64,000 nt of DNA from positions 744,001 to 808,000 of the forward strand of contig NZ_FQVN01000002.1 in assembly GCF_900129375.1 (NCBI RefSeq), read 5' to 3'. The notes below the pieces were generated by a model. The model had not been told where the DNA came from and searched no databases. It saw only the letters and a program-made list of their open reading frames with translations. How positions within the stretch are numbered: the first letter of the stretch is position 1; each line of letters begins with the position of its first letter. Origin of the DNA: Streptoalloteichus hindustanus. Lineage in GTDB: Bacteria > Actinomycetota > Actinomycetes > Mycobacteriales > Pseudonocardiaceae. The position numbers were made by a program, and so were the translations under genes. Below are positions 57,301-64,000 of this stretch, one piece after another.

Positions 57301-58910
57301 GGCCCGACGTCGACTACCGGGTGATCGACCTGGACGAGGACGCCGGGTTGCTCTTCCTCGCCGGCAACCACCGCGCGTTCGTGGTCGACCCCGGGCTGGC
57401 CGACCGGTTGCGCCACGGCCTGGACCACCTCACCGAGGAGGAGCGCGCCGAGTGGCGCAGCCTGGTCGGTGTGGGGCTGGTGTCGCAGGAGAACCGCGAC
57501 GCGCTGAGCGCCAGCACGGCCGTCGACGGCGCGGACCTGGCGATCAACGTCAACCTCACCAACACCTGCAACCTGGCCTGCGCCTACTGCTTCGCCGACG
57601 GCGGCGACTACGGCCGCATCACCGAGGCCATGGGGCACGAGAGCGTCGACCACATCTTCGCTTTCGTGGAGCGCAACCTCACGCCCCGCCGGTCGGTCCG
57701 GCTGGAGTTCTTCGGCGGGGAGCCGTTGGCCAACTTCCCCGTGCTGCGCGAGATCTGCGAGCGCGCGGAGCGGGTCGGGGCCGAACGCGGCGTCCGGTTC
57801 GTCCACCGCGTTTCCACCAACCTGACGCTGCTTCCCGAAGGTGCGCTCGACCTGTTCGCCCGACACCGGTTCATCGTCTCGGTGTCCATCGATGGCTGCC
57901 GGGAGGTCCAGGACGCCAACCGCCCGGCCAAGGGCGGCCAGGGGTCGTACGACCGGGTCATCCGGAACGTCCGTGCCGTGCGCGAGGCCGGCGACGACAT
58001 CACGCTCGTGGCCAGGATGACCGTCGCCCAACATCATCCCTCGTTGCTGCACAACGTCCGGGAGCTGTGGAAGCTCAACCTTTTCGACTACTTCCAGATC
58101 TATCCCGGTGTCTTCCCAATGGAGGGCGAGGAGTCGCGGAGGCCGTCGGGGCCGGTTTTCGTCGAGATCGGCCGCCGGCCGGATGATCAGGACACGCCGG
58201 TTCCCTCGTTGACGGGTTGCGGGTCGACGGCCTCGACGGCATCGGGAAGACGGCACGTCAACTTCTTCCTGCGGGACGGGATGGTCGAGCAGTTCCGCGA
58301 CTTCCTGCGGGACTACCCCACGCTCTTCGCCGAGGACAACCGGTTCAAGGGTGTGCTGGAGTACGAGCGCACGGTCCAACTCGTCCTCGAAGGGCAGCTC
58401 GCCCTGTCCTTCTGCTCCGGCGGACGGACGTACTTCACCCACTCGCCGAACCAGGCCATCAGTCCGTGCCACCGGCTGGTCGGCGAGTCCCGATTCGACG
58501 TGGGCACAGGGGAACGAGGGATCACGCGGTCCCTGGCGGACTGGCGGCAGACGGTCGACAACCACCCCGTGTGCGGGCGCTGCTGGGCGCGCTACCTCTG
58601 CGGCGGCGGCTGCAAGCAGGAGAACTACGTGGCGAGCGGTGATCTCACCGTGCTCAACGAGGAGTCCTGCCGCTACCAGCTGTTGTTGGCCGAGGAGGTG
58701 CTGCGCATGCTGGGCCGCTCCTCACCCGCCTACCTGCATCGGGACCGACGCCGGTTCGACGACCTGTTCGTCTCCTGTGGACGGCCGGTCGCGCCCAGCG
58801 GCCGTGCTGACCCTGATCCCCGGGCGCTGGCCGGCTTCCGGCACTTCCGACCGGTCACGCCGCCGACCACCCCACTGGTCCTGGACCAGGACGGGGGTGG
58901 ACAGCCGTGA
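57297..58910 (+). CDS. Radical SAM/SPASM maturase
   Basis: A 537-residue enzyme. Residues 1-80 may form a small substrate-binding domain. The SAM cluster is INVNLTNTCNLACAYCFAD (C-x3-C-x2-C) and LEFFGGEPLANF is the SAM-contact motif. The C-terminal SPASM domain carries cysteines around residues 372, 391, 425, 428, 434, 438 and 457 (PCHRL, VCGRCWARYLCGGGCKQENY, SCRY), enough for two auxiliary Fe-S clusters. Such enzymes install thioether or C-C crosslinks in peptides or oxidise residues. ATG overlaps the previous stop (ATGA), and its own stop overlaps the GTG of a 35-codon frame. Confidence 0.93.
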   Translation: MRPDVDYRVIDLDEDAGLLFLAGNHRAFVVDPGLADRLRHGLDHLTEEERAEWRSLVGVGLVSQENRDALSASTAVDGADLAINVNLTNTCNLACAYCFADGGDYGRITEAMGHESVDHIFAFVERNLTPRRSVRLEFFGGEPLANFPVLREICERAERVGAERGVRFVHRVSTNLTLLPEGALDLFARHRFIVSVSIDGCREVQDANRPAKGGQGSYDRVIRNVRAVREAGDDITLVARMTVAQHHPSLLHNVRELWKLNLFDYFQIYPGVFPMEGEESRRPSGPVFVEIGRRPDDQDTPVPSLTGCGSTASTASGRRHVNFFLRDGMVEQFRDFLRDYPTLFAEDNRFKGVLEYERTVQLVLEGQLALSFCSGGRTYFTHSPNQAISPCHRLVGESRFDVGTGERGITRSLADWRQTVDNHPVCGRCWARYLCGGGCKQENYVASGDLTVLNEESCRYQLLLAEEVLRMLGRSSPAYLHRDRRRFDDLFVSCGRPVAPSGRADPDPRALAGFRHFRPVTPPTTPLVLDQDGGGQP

Positions 58911-59014
58911 TCAGGCGTCGCGACATCCGTACCCACCGCGAGGGCCAGATCCACCCCGCCACCGTCTCCCCGTGGGGGGAGGTGCGGTTCGGCGCCTCCG
59001 AGTGCGTGTCCTGA
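58907..59014 (+). CDS. 35-residue peptide coupled to the SPASM maturase (candidate precursor)
   Basis: A 35-codon frame starts at GTG 58907, whose GTGA overlaps the maturase stop. Third positions are G/C in 33 of 35 codons, a strong coding sign. The product begins MIRRRDIRTHREGQ and ends SPWGEVRFGASECVS, so it has a basic front and a short tail with one Cys and aromatic Trp and Phe, residues that radical SAM enzymes crosslink. No family recognised. The 54-bp gap that follows contains the hydrolase ribosome site. It is the best substrate candidate in the operon. Confidence 0.6.
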   Translation: MIRRRDIRTHREGQIHPATVSPWGEVRFGASECVS

Positions 59015-59068
59015 GTGTCCCGTGGTTCCCCGCCCACACCGGGGAACCGGGACGGACGGGAGGAACGG

Positions 59069-59929
59069 ATGATCGGCGACAGCTACCGGGACGCCTTCCC
59101 GGTGGAGCTGGACGGCGGACCGGTCGTGCTCGTCCGGCGGGGGAGCGGGCCGCCCGTGGTGCTGCTGCACGGAATTCCGCTGTCCCTGCTCACCTGGCGG
59201 CACAACGTGGACCAGTTGGCCACCTCGTTCACCGTCCACGCCGTGGATCTGCGCGGCTACGGCAGGTCGGCCAAGCCCCCGACCGCCGACTACAGCGTTC
59301 CCACGTTGGCCAAGGTCGTGGAGAGGGTGCTCGACCGGCTGGGGCTGCCGGCGGCCAGTCTGGTCGGCAGTTCCTTCGGTTGCGCGGTCGCGATCACGCT
59401 GGCGCACCTGTCACCTCGGCGGGTGGACAAGCTCGTCCTGATCAATCCGGTGTGCTACCCGCGCGGCCGTCGCGGCCTGACCCGCCTGGCCAGGAACGGT
59501 GCGCTGGCGGCATTGCGCCGTTCCGCGCTGCGCGCCTCGGGGCTGGGACCGCGCGTGCTGGCGAGGCCGTTGCGGCGCTCCTACGCCAATCCGCGCCTGG
59601 CGACCCGGGAACTGGTTGCGGCGCACCACTCCCTGCTCGTGCACGACTCCGGCGAACGGACCTACCTGGCCACCCTGCGGGCGTTGGACGAGGCGGAGGT
59701 GGCGCGCCGGGTGCCGGAGCTGCGGCAGGACACGCTGGTCATCTGGGGTGAGCGGGACCGGGTGCTGCCCGCGTCCCACGCCAGCCGGATGGCGGAGGAA
59801 CTGCGCAACGCCCGGGTGGAACTGGTGCCGGCCACCGGGCACTTCCCGCACGAGGAGTCGCCCGCCGTCGTGAACCAGCTCATCACCGCGTTCCTCGCCG
59901 GGGCCGGCCGGGCGGAAGGAGCGGGGTGA
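59069..59929 (+). CDS. Alpha/beta hydrolase
   Basis: A 286-residue hydrolase. The oxyanion strand is VVLLHGIPLSLLTWRHNV, the nucleophile elbow SLVGSSFGCAVAITLAH (G-S-S-F-G), Asp in IWGERDRVLP, and His in PATGHFPHEESP. A GGGAGGAA ribosome site precedes ATG 59069. It lies in the operon between the maturase and a methyltransferase and may release or hydrolyse a product ester or peptide. No signal peptide. Confidence 0.9.
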   Translation: MIGDSYRDAFPVELDGGPVVLVRRGSGPPVVLLHGIPLSLLTWRHNVDQLATSFTVHAVDLRGYGRSAKPPTADYSVPTLAKVVERVLDRLGLPAASLVGSSFGCAVAITLAHLSPRRVDKLVLINPVCYPRGRRGLTRLARNGALAALRRSALRASGLGPRVLARPLRRSYANPRLATRELVAAHHSLLVHDSGERTYLATLRALDEAEVARRVPELRQDTLVIWGERDRVLPASHASRMAEELRNARVELVPATGHFPHEESPAVVNQLITAFLAGAGRAEGAG

Positions 59930-60666
59930 CGATGCCGCTGGCGCGCGGGTGGATGGTCTGGGCCGAGCGGGCGCCGGAGCGCTACGACTGGGCGGTCCGG
60001 GTGATGACCCTCGGTCGGCTCGACCGGATCAAGGACGAGATCGCGGAGCGGGTCGGTGTCGGGGACGCGGTGCTCGACATCGGTTGCGGCACCGGAACTC
60101 TCGCGGCGCGCTGCCTGGCGAGGGGCGCGCGGGTCACCGGGTTGGACGCCTCGGAGCCCATGCTGCGCCGAGCCGCTGTCCGGGCCGCGAACGAGGGGCG
60201 CGCCGAGCGGCTGACCCTGGTGCACGACAACGTCGTTCGGATCGCCCAGCACTTCCGGGACAACCAGTTCGACGTCGTCACCGCGACGATGGTGCTCGGC
60301 GAGATCCCCCGGGAGCGCCTACGCCCCGTGTTCCGGGAGTGTTGGCGGGTCCTGAAACCCGGTGGCCGGCTGGTCGTGGCCGACGAGTGCTGGCCCCGCA
60401 CGCGGCCGGCCCGTGCGCTGTACCGGCTGGGGATGGCCGTCCTCTGGATTCCGCAGCTCCTCCTGCTGCGACGGCCGCTGTTCCCCGTCCACGACCTGGA
60501 GGGCACCGTCCGCGACGCCGGTTTCCGGCTGGTGGAGTCCCGGGCCTACCCGGGCACCTCCTTCCGACTCGTCGCGGCGGTCAAGATGCCCGACGCGACG
60601 CCCGTGCTGAACCGGTGCGCGCCCGGCGTGGCGGCGGTCGGCGTCGGCGAGGCGTGGGTGGTGTGA
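59926..60666 (+). CDS. SAM-dependent methyltransferase
   Basis: A 246-residue class I methyltransferase of the UbiE/Methyltransf_11 type. Motif I is VLDIGCGTGTLAARCLARGA, motif II TGLDASEPMLRRAA, motif IV FDVVTATMVLGEIP and motif VI WRVLKPGGRLVVADE. A hydrophobic segment (LYRLGMAVLWIPQLLLL) may dock a membrane or lipid substrate. GTG 59926 overlaps the hydrolase stop (GTGA); ATG 59932 is an alternative. It probably decorates the operon product. Confidence 0.9.
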   Translation: MTMPLARGWMVWAERAPERYDWAVRVMTLGRLDRIKDEIAERVGVGDAVLDIGCGTGTLAARCLARGARVTGLDASEPMLRRAAVRAANEGRAERLTLVHDNVVRIAQHFRDNQFDVVTATMVLGEIPRERLRPVFRECWRVLKPGGRLVVADECWPRTRPARALYRLGMAVLWIPQLLLLRRPLFPVHDLEGTVRDAGFRLVESRAYPGTSFRLVAAVKMPDATPVLNRCAPGVAAVGVGEAWVV

Positions 60667-60776
60667 CGATGCGAGCGATCGAGCACCGCTTCTGGCTGTC
60701 GCTGTGGGAGAGCTCCCACATCTTGCAGTCCACTGTGGACGGCCCAAGAGGACGGTCCACGGCCGAACTACCGTGA
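60663..60776 (+). CDS. Second tiny frame (35-37 residues) in the operon
   Basis: A frame starts GTGACGATG at 60663, overlapping the methyltransferase stop (GTGA), the same junction sequence as the methyltransferase start itself. It reads MRAIEHRFWLSLWESSHILQ and then about 15 less conserved-looking residues that include a copy of the dispersed TCCACTGTGGA palindrome. It stops 10 bp before the amidinotransferase ATG. The first 20 codons have strong third-position G/C and a Phe/Trp-rich sequence. It could be a second precursor or a coupling peptide. Confidence 0.4.
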   Translation: MTMRAIEHRFWLSLWESSHILQSTVDGPRGRSTAELP

Positions 60777-60786
60777 GGACACGGCG

Positions 60787-63120
60787 ATGAACCGTCAGAC
60801 TGATCTTGATGGGATCGTGCGGCTCTCCCCGGAGGACACGCGGAGGATCGCGGCGGTGGCCAACGAACTCGACGTCGACCCCCAGCCCCGGGCGCGCTCC
60901 GCCGCCGAGTGGGCCGAGTTCGCGGCCTCGGTGGCCACCGCGATGCCGGCCGCGCTGACCCAGGCGGCACAGCGGTTCGCCACCGACGGCGCGCCGAACC
61001 ACGTGCTGGTGGTGCGCGGTCTTCCTGTCGACGAGCACCTCCAGCCCACACCGACGGCGGACGACCACCGCGAACTGGGCGGCACGGCACGACGCGGTGT
61101 GCTCGCCGCGCTGGGGGTTCTCGCCCTGCTCGGCCGGCCTCCGGCGTCGACGACGCCGACGGCCTCGACGGGGCCACGGGAGATCCCGGTCGCGCGGCAC
61201 ATCACCCCGGCGCTCGGCCAGAAGCGGGCGGGCGGACCCGGCGAGGCGGTTCTCCTGTGGCGTGGCGCGGACATCCCCGGCGACGCGAGCCGGGCGCACT
61301 TCGGCCTGCTCTGCCTGCGCGGTCGTCCCACCACGTTGTTCGCGACAGCCCGTTCCCTCGCCCTGGAAGCGCGGTGGGAACAGGTGTTGCGCGACACCCG
61401 GTTCGTGCTCCACCCCAACGGCGCCGAACCCCACCCCCGCACCGTGCTGTCCGGACCCCGGTCCGATCCGCGGATCGGGTACGACTCGCTTCTCCTGCGT
61501 CCCCACCGACCCGACGACGCCGAGGCCGTGGAGGCGTTGCGGCGCTTGGCCGTCGAACTCCGACGCGTCGCCCGGAGGCACGTTCTGGAACCGGGAGACT
61601 TCCTCCTGGTGGACAACCACCGCACCGTGCACGCCCACCTCTTCCCCCGCGCCGACCGCGACAACGCCGACTGGTGGCTGTCCCGTGTCCTGGCTCCCGC
61701 CGTACCTCCTGCCCCCACCGCGCCTGCCGCGCCTGCCGCGCCAACGGCGAGGCACCGGAGGAGCACGGCACCAGCTCCTACTCCTCCGGCGGCCCCCGCC
61801 GGCAGCGCCCCACCCACGAACGCCCCACGGACCAGCGCCCCACCGACCACGAAGGTCCCACCCACCAGCACTCCGTCGACCGGTGTTCCGCCCGCCAGTG
61901 CCTCACCAACCAGTGCCCCGCCGACCAGTGCCGGGCCTCCGGCCCCGCCGACCGCTGCCCGGCACCCGGCCCCGCGGCCAGCACCTGTGCGGACCGCCGA
62001 GCGCGGGGCTCCGGCGTCGGGCCCGCCCCCGGTTTCCCGTCAGCAGCCCGAAAAACCGCGGCCGGCCCACTCCCACGACGAGTTCTCCCCGTTGCGGGAG
62101 GTCATCGTGGGCGACGCGGCCAACGCCCGGATCCCAGATCTCCAGCGGGACCCCTCCGCCTGGCTCGCCTTCTACCCCGACCTCACCGCGGCCGAACTGA
62201 CCAGGGTGCGGACGGGCCGGTTCCCGGACCGCGTGCTGGCGGAGACCGAGGAGGACCTGGACCGCCTGGTGGGGAGTCTGCGGGAGCTCGGGGTGGTGGT
62301 GCACCGGCCAGCCCCGGTGGACCACGACCTCATGTTCGTCACGCCGGACTGGTCCTCCTCCGGCGTGACCTCCTACTGCCCCCGCGACCTGACGCTGGTC
62401 CTCGGCTCGACGATCATCGAGGCGCCGAGCCCCACCCGGTCGCGCCAGCACGAGCTGTCCGCGTTCCGCGCGCTGTTCCGCCGTTATCTGGCGGCGGGGT
62501 CGACCTGGATCTCCGCGCCCCGCCCGGAACTGCGGGACGAACTGTACGGAGTGGACGATCAGGGGCACCCGACCCTCGGCGAGGCGGAGCCGGCCTTCGA
62601 CGCGGCGAACGTCCTCCGCTGCGGCCGTGACCTGTTCTACCAGGTGTCGGTCTCGGGGAACGAGGCCGGACTCCGGTGGCTGCGCTCGGTGGTGTCACTG
62701 CTCGGGGACTACCGGGTCCACCCCATGCACGCGACCTGCCCGGGCTCCCACGTGGACACCGCGCTGGCGCTGATCCGGCCGGGGCTGTTGCTGGCCAACC
62801 CGACCTCGTTCACCGACGACACCCTGCCGAAGCCGTTGCGGCGGTGGGAGGTGCTGTGGTGCCCGCCGATGCGGGAGGCGGCGCCGCTCGCCACCCCGTG
62901 GCCGCTCGCCTCGTCCTGGGTCGGGATGAACCTGCTGATGGTCGCCCCGGACCTGGCGATCGTCGACGCGGCGCAGGGCGAGCTGATCGCCACGCTGGAG
63001 CGGCACGGGGTGCGGGTGCTCCCGCACTCCCTGCGGCACGCCCGCGTCCTGGGTGGAGGGTTCCACTGCGTCACCCTCGACACCGTGCGGGACGGGGAAC
63101 TGCGCGACTACTGCGGCTGA
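60787..63120 (+). CDS. Degenerate Fe(II)/2OG oxygenase fused to an arginine amidinotransferase
   Basis: A 777-residue fusion. Residues 1-300 resemble the clavaminate synthase/VioC-like oxygenase fold (HVLVVRGLPVDEH, FGLLCLRGRPTT, GDFLLVDNHRTVHAHLF), but the metal H-x-E region reads LLWRGADIPGD, so two iron ligands seem lost. Residues 300-427 are a Pro/Ala/Thr linker. Residues 428-777 form a complete amidinotransferase of the StrB1/AGAT type: FSPLREVIVGDAANARIP, PAFDAANVLRCGRD, His in PGSHVDTALALIRPG, SSWVGMNLLM, and catalytic Cys in GGGFHCVTLD. It moves the arginine amidino group to an amine. It follows GTGAGGAC in the operon. Confidence 0.88.
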   Translation: MNRQTDLDGIVRLSPEDTRRIAAVANELDVDPQPRARSAAEWAEFAASVATAMPAALTQAAQRFATDGAPNHVLVVRGLPVDEHLQPTPTADDHRELGGTARRGVLAALGVLALLGRPPASTTPTASTGPREIPVARHITPALGQKRAGGPGEAVLLWRGADIPGDASRAHFGLLCLRGRPTTLFATARSLALEARWEQVLRDTRFVLHPNGAEPHPRTVLSGPRSDPRIGYDSLLLRPHRPDDAEAVEALRRLAVELRRVARRHVLEPGDFLLVDNHRTVHAHLFPRADRDNADWWLSRVLAPAVPPAPTAPAAPAAPTARHRRSTAPAPTPPAAPAGSAPPTNAPRTSAPPTTKVPPTSTPSTGVPPASASPTSAPPTSAGPPAPPTAARHPAPRPAPVRTAERGAPASGPPPVSRQQPEKPRPAHSHDEFSPLREVIVGDAANARIPDLQRDPSAWLAFYPDLTAAELTRVRTGRFPDRVLAETEEDLDRLVGSLRELGVVVHRPAPVDHDLMFVTPDWSSSGVTSYCPRDLTLVLGSTIIEAPSPTRSRQHELSAFRALFRRYLAAGSTWISAPRPELRDELYGVDDQGHPTLGEAEPAFDAANVLRCGRDLFYQVSVSGNEAGLRWLRSVVSLLGDYRVHPMHATCPGSHVDTALALIRPGLLLANPTSFTDDTLPKPLRRWEVLWCPPMREAAPLATPWPLASSWVGMNLLMVAPDLAIVDAAQGELIATLERHGVRVLPHSLRHARVLGGGFHCVTLDTVRDGELRDYCG

Positions 63121-64000
63121 ACCGGCTGGTCCCCGCTCAGCGGGATGATCGTGCGGTACTTGCCGCCAGGGGACTGCTGCGGCGGTTCCTCGGCGAGCTC
63201 GACCGAGACGTGCTCGGCGCGGTAGTCGGCGAGCAGGCGGCGGATCTGGTCGCGCACCGCCGGCCACACCTGGACCGGGTCGGCGCCGTGCGAGTACCGC
63301 AGCCGCACGCGCAGGCTGATCGGCGTGGTCTGCACGATCTGGAACAGCTCGATGCCCGGTGTGCGGTCGACCAGGGTGCCGAAGGCCAGGGGCGGCACGC
63401 TGACCTGCCCGCCGTCGCTGGCGGGGAACGACACGATGTCGCCGGCCCGACCGCGCACCTTGATCGCGGGGAGGGGGCTGCCGCAGGGACAGGGATCGGG
63501 CCGCATCAGGATGCCGTCGCCCAGGTCGTACCGCAGGATGGGCTGGACCCTGTTGGCCAGGTTGCTGATCAGGACGGTGTGCGAGACCTCGCCCGGCGGT
63601 GTGGGCCGGTGGTCGGCGTCGACCGGCTCCAACACCACCCAGTCGCTGTTGACGTGCAACCAGCCCTGCCGGCAGCTCGACGCCATGAACGGGCACTCGG
63701 TCGCGCCGTACACGGTGCCGATCGCCGCCTGGAACGTGGTGGCGATGCGCTCGAACTCCTTGGCGCTCAACGACTCCCCGGCCGGCTGCACGAGGACCGG
63801 GTTGATGCGCAGGCGGCCGGCCTCCTGTTCCCCGGCCAGCATCGCGACGACGCTCGCGTAGCCGATGAGGACCACGGGGCGGTACCGGTTGAGCTGCTCG
63901 ACCAGCTCCGGAAGCGGGGTGTGGACGGAGAGAACGCGCATCACCTTGCCGCGCCAGCTGCTTTCCTCACCGGCCCGCATCGCGCCGGTGTACCCGAGGA
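63108..64000 (-). CDS. PaaK/CapK-type adenylate-forming enzyme, N-terminus beyond the window
   Basis: About 297 C-terminal residues of a phenylacetate-CoA ligase-like adenylating enzyme. Visible blocks include the Gly-rich GYTG near the right edge, VVLIGYASVVAMLAGE, TVYGATECPF, ILRYDLGDGIL (D-L-G-D), and PCPCGSPLPAIKVRGRAGDI, whose two Cys resemble the CxCG metal site of the family. The frame is still open at base 64000. Its TAG overlaps the end of the amidinotransferase by 13 nt, convergent. It would activate a carboxylic acid for the same product. Confidence 0.88.
   Translation of the reverse strand, partial: LGYTGAMRAGEESSWRGKVMRVLSVHTPLPELVEQLNRYRPVVLIGYASVVAMLAGEQEAGRLRINPVLVQPAGESLSAKEFERIATTFQAAIGTVYGATECPFMASSCRQGWLHVNSDWVVLEPVDADHRPTPPGEVSHTVLISNLANRVQPILRYDLGDGILMRPDPCPCGSPLPAIKVRGRAGDIVSFPASDGGQVSVPPLAFGTLVDRTPGIELFQIVQTTPISLRVRLRYSHGADPVQVWPAVRDQIRRLLADYRAEHVSVELAEEPPQQSPGGKYRTIIPLSGDQPVQPQ

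Noticed and set aside
58907-59014. Assigning the 35-residue peptide to the FxSxx-COOH family
   Set aside because: Its last residues are SECVS with no Phe at the required position, and the other Fxs proteins are not seen.

Overview
The window reads as high-GC actinobacterial chromosome. Codon third positions are almost all G/C, GTG starts and ATGA/GTGA stop-start overlaps are common, and signal peptides, lipoboxes and the GntR, TetR, MarR, HxlR and Lrp regulators are of actinomycete type. An iterated palindrome, TCCACWGTGGA, is scattered through the sequence. This and the gene content suggest a filamentous Pseudonocardiales-type organism (Saccharothrix/Actinosynnema/Lentzea relatives); that placement is inference. 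I saw no rRNA, tRNA, origin or phage structural genes.

Left part (1-24.6 kb). An Erm 23S rRNA methyltransferase runs off the left edge on the minus strand. Upstream of it is a leaderless 16-codon leader peptide and a set of competing hairpins that look like an antibiotic-sensing attenuator. Then come a 5'-3' exonuclease, an M24 peptidase/Lrp pair, a DinB-type gene interrupted by one stop codon, an aldo/keto reductase, and an orphan type I-E-like CRISPR array with no cas genes in the window. After these lie a winged-helix regulator divergent from a frameshifted flavin reductase, secreted hydrolases, a molybdopterin oxidoreductase coupled to a small helical protein, a GntR-TetR fusion divergent from an FAD monooxygenase, a CobW GTPase, and an XRE-cupin regulator divergent from a lactate permease.

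Middle part (24.6-50.4 kb). A secreted endonuclease-like protein, a VOC pseudogene and a secreted alpha/beta hydrolase are followed by a class III nucleotide cyclase fused to two cold-shock domains, with a CRP-family regulator just upstream. A lone QueD-like protein follows, then a Tat-exported glutaminase-like protein ending in seven lectin-type repeats, a NarL two-component pair, a CPBP protease, and several regulator/target pairs whose intergenic regions hold clear inverted repeats. Two decayed loci also lie here: an IS5-type transposase remnant and an alpha/beta hydrolase with several frameshifts.

Right part (50.9-64 kb). This is the most interesting region: a tightly packed plus-strand operon with a caspase/C25-like protease carrying a zinc ribbon, two small proteins, an ATP-grasp ligase, an AmmeMemoRadiSam-type radical SAM enzyme, a SPASM-type radical SAM enzyme, an alpha/beta hydrolase, a methyltransferase, and a fusion of a degenerate Fe/2OG oxygenase to an arginine amidinotransferase. 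A PaaK-type adenylating enzyme converges on it and leaves the window. Several tiny reading frames sit in the operon overlapping neighbouring starts or stops, the best being a 35-residue one joined by a GTGA overlap to the SPASM enzyme. I read the locus as a candidate peptide-derived natural-product cluster (RiPP-like, with guanidine chemistry) that I cannot match to any system I know.
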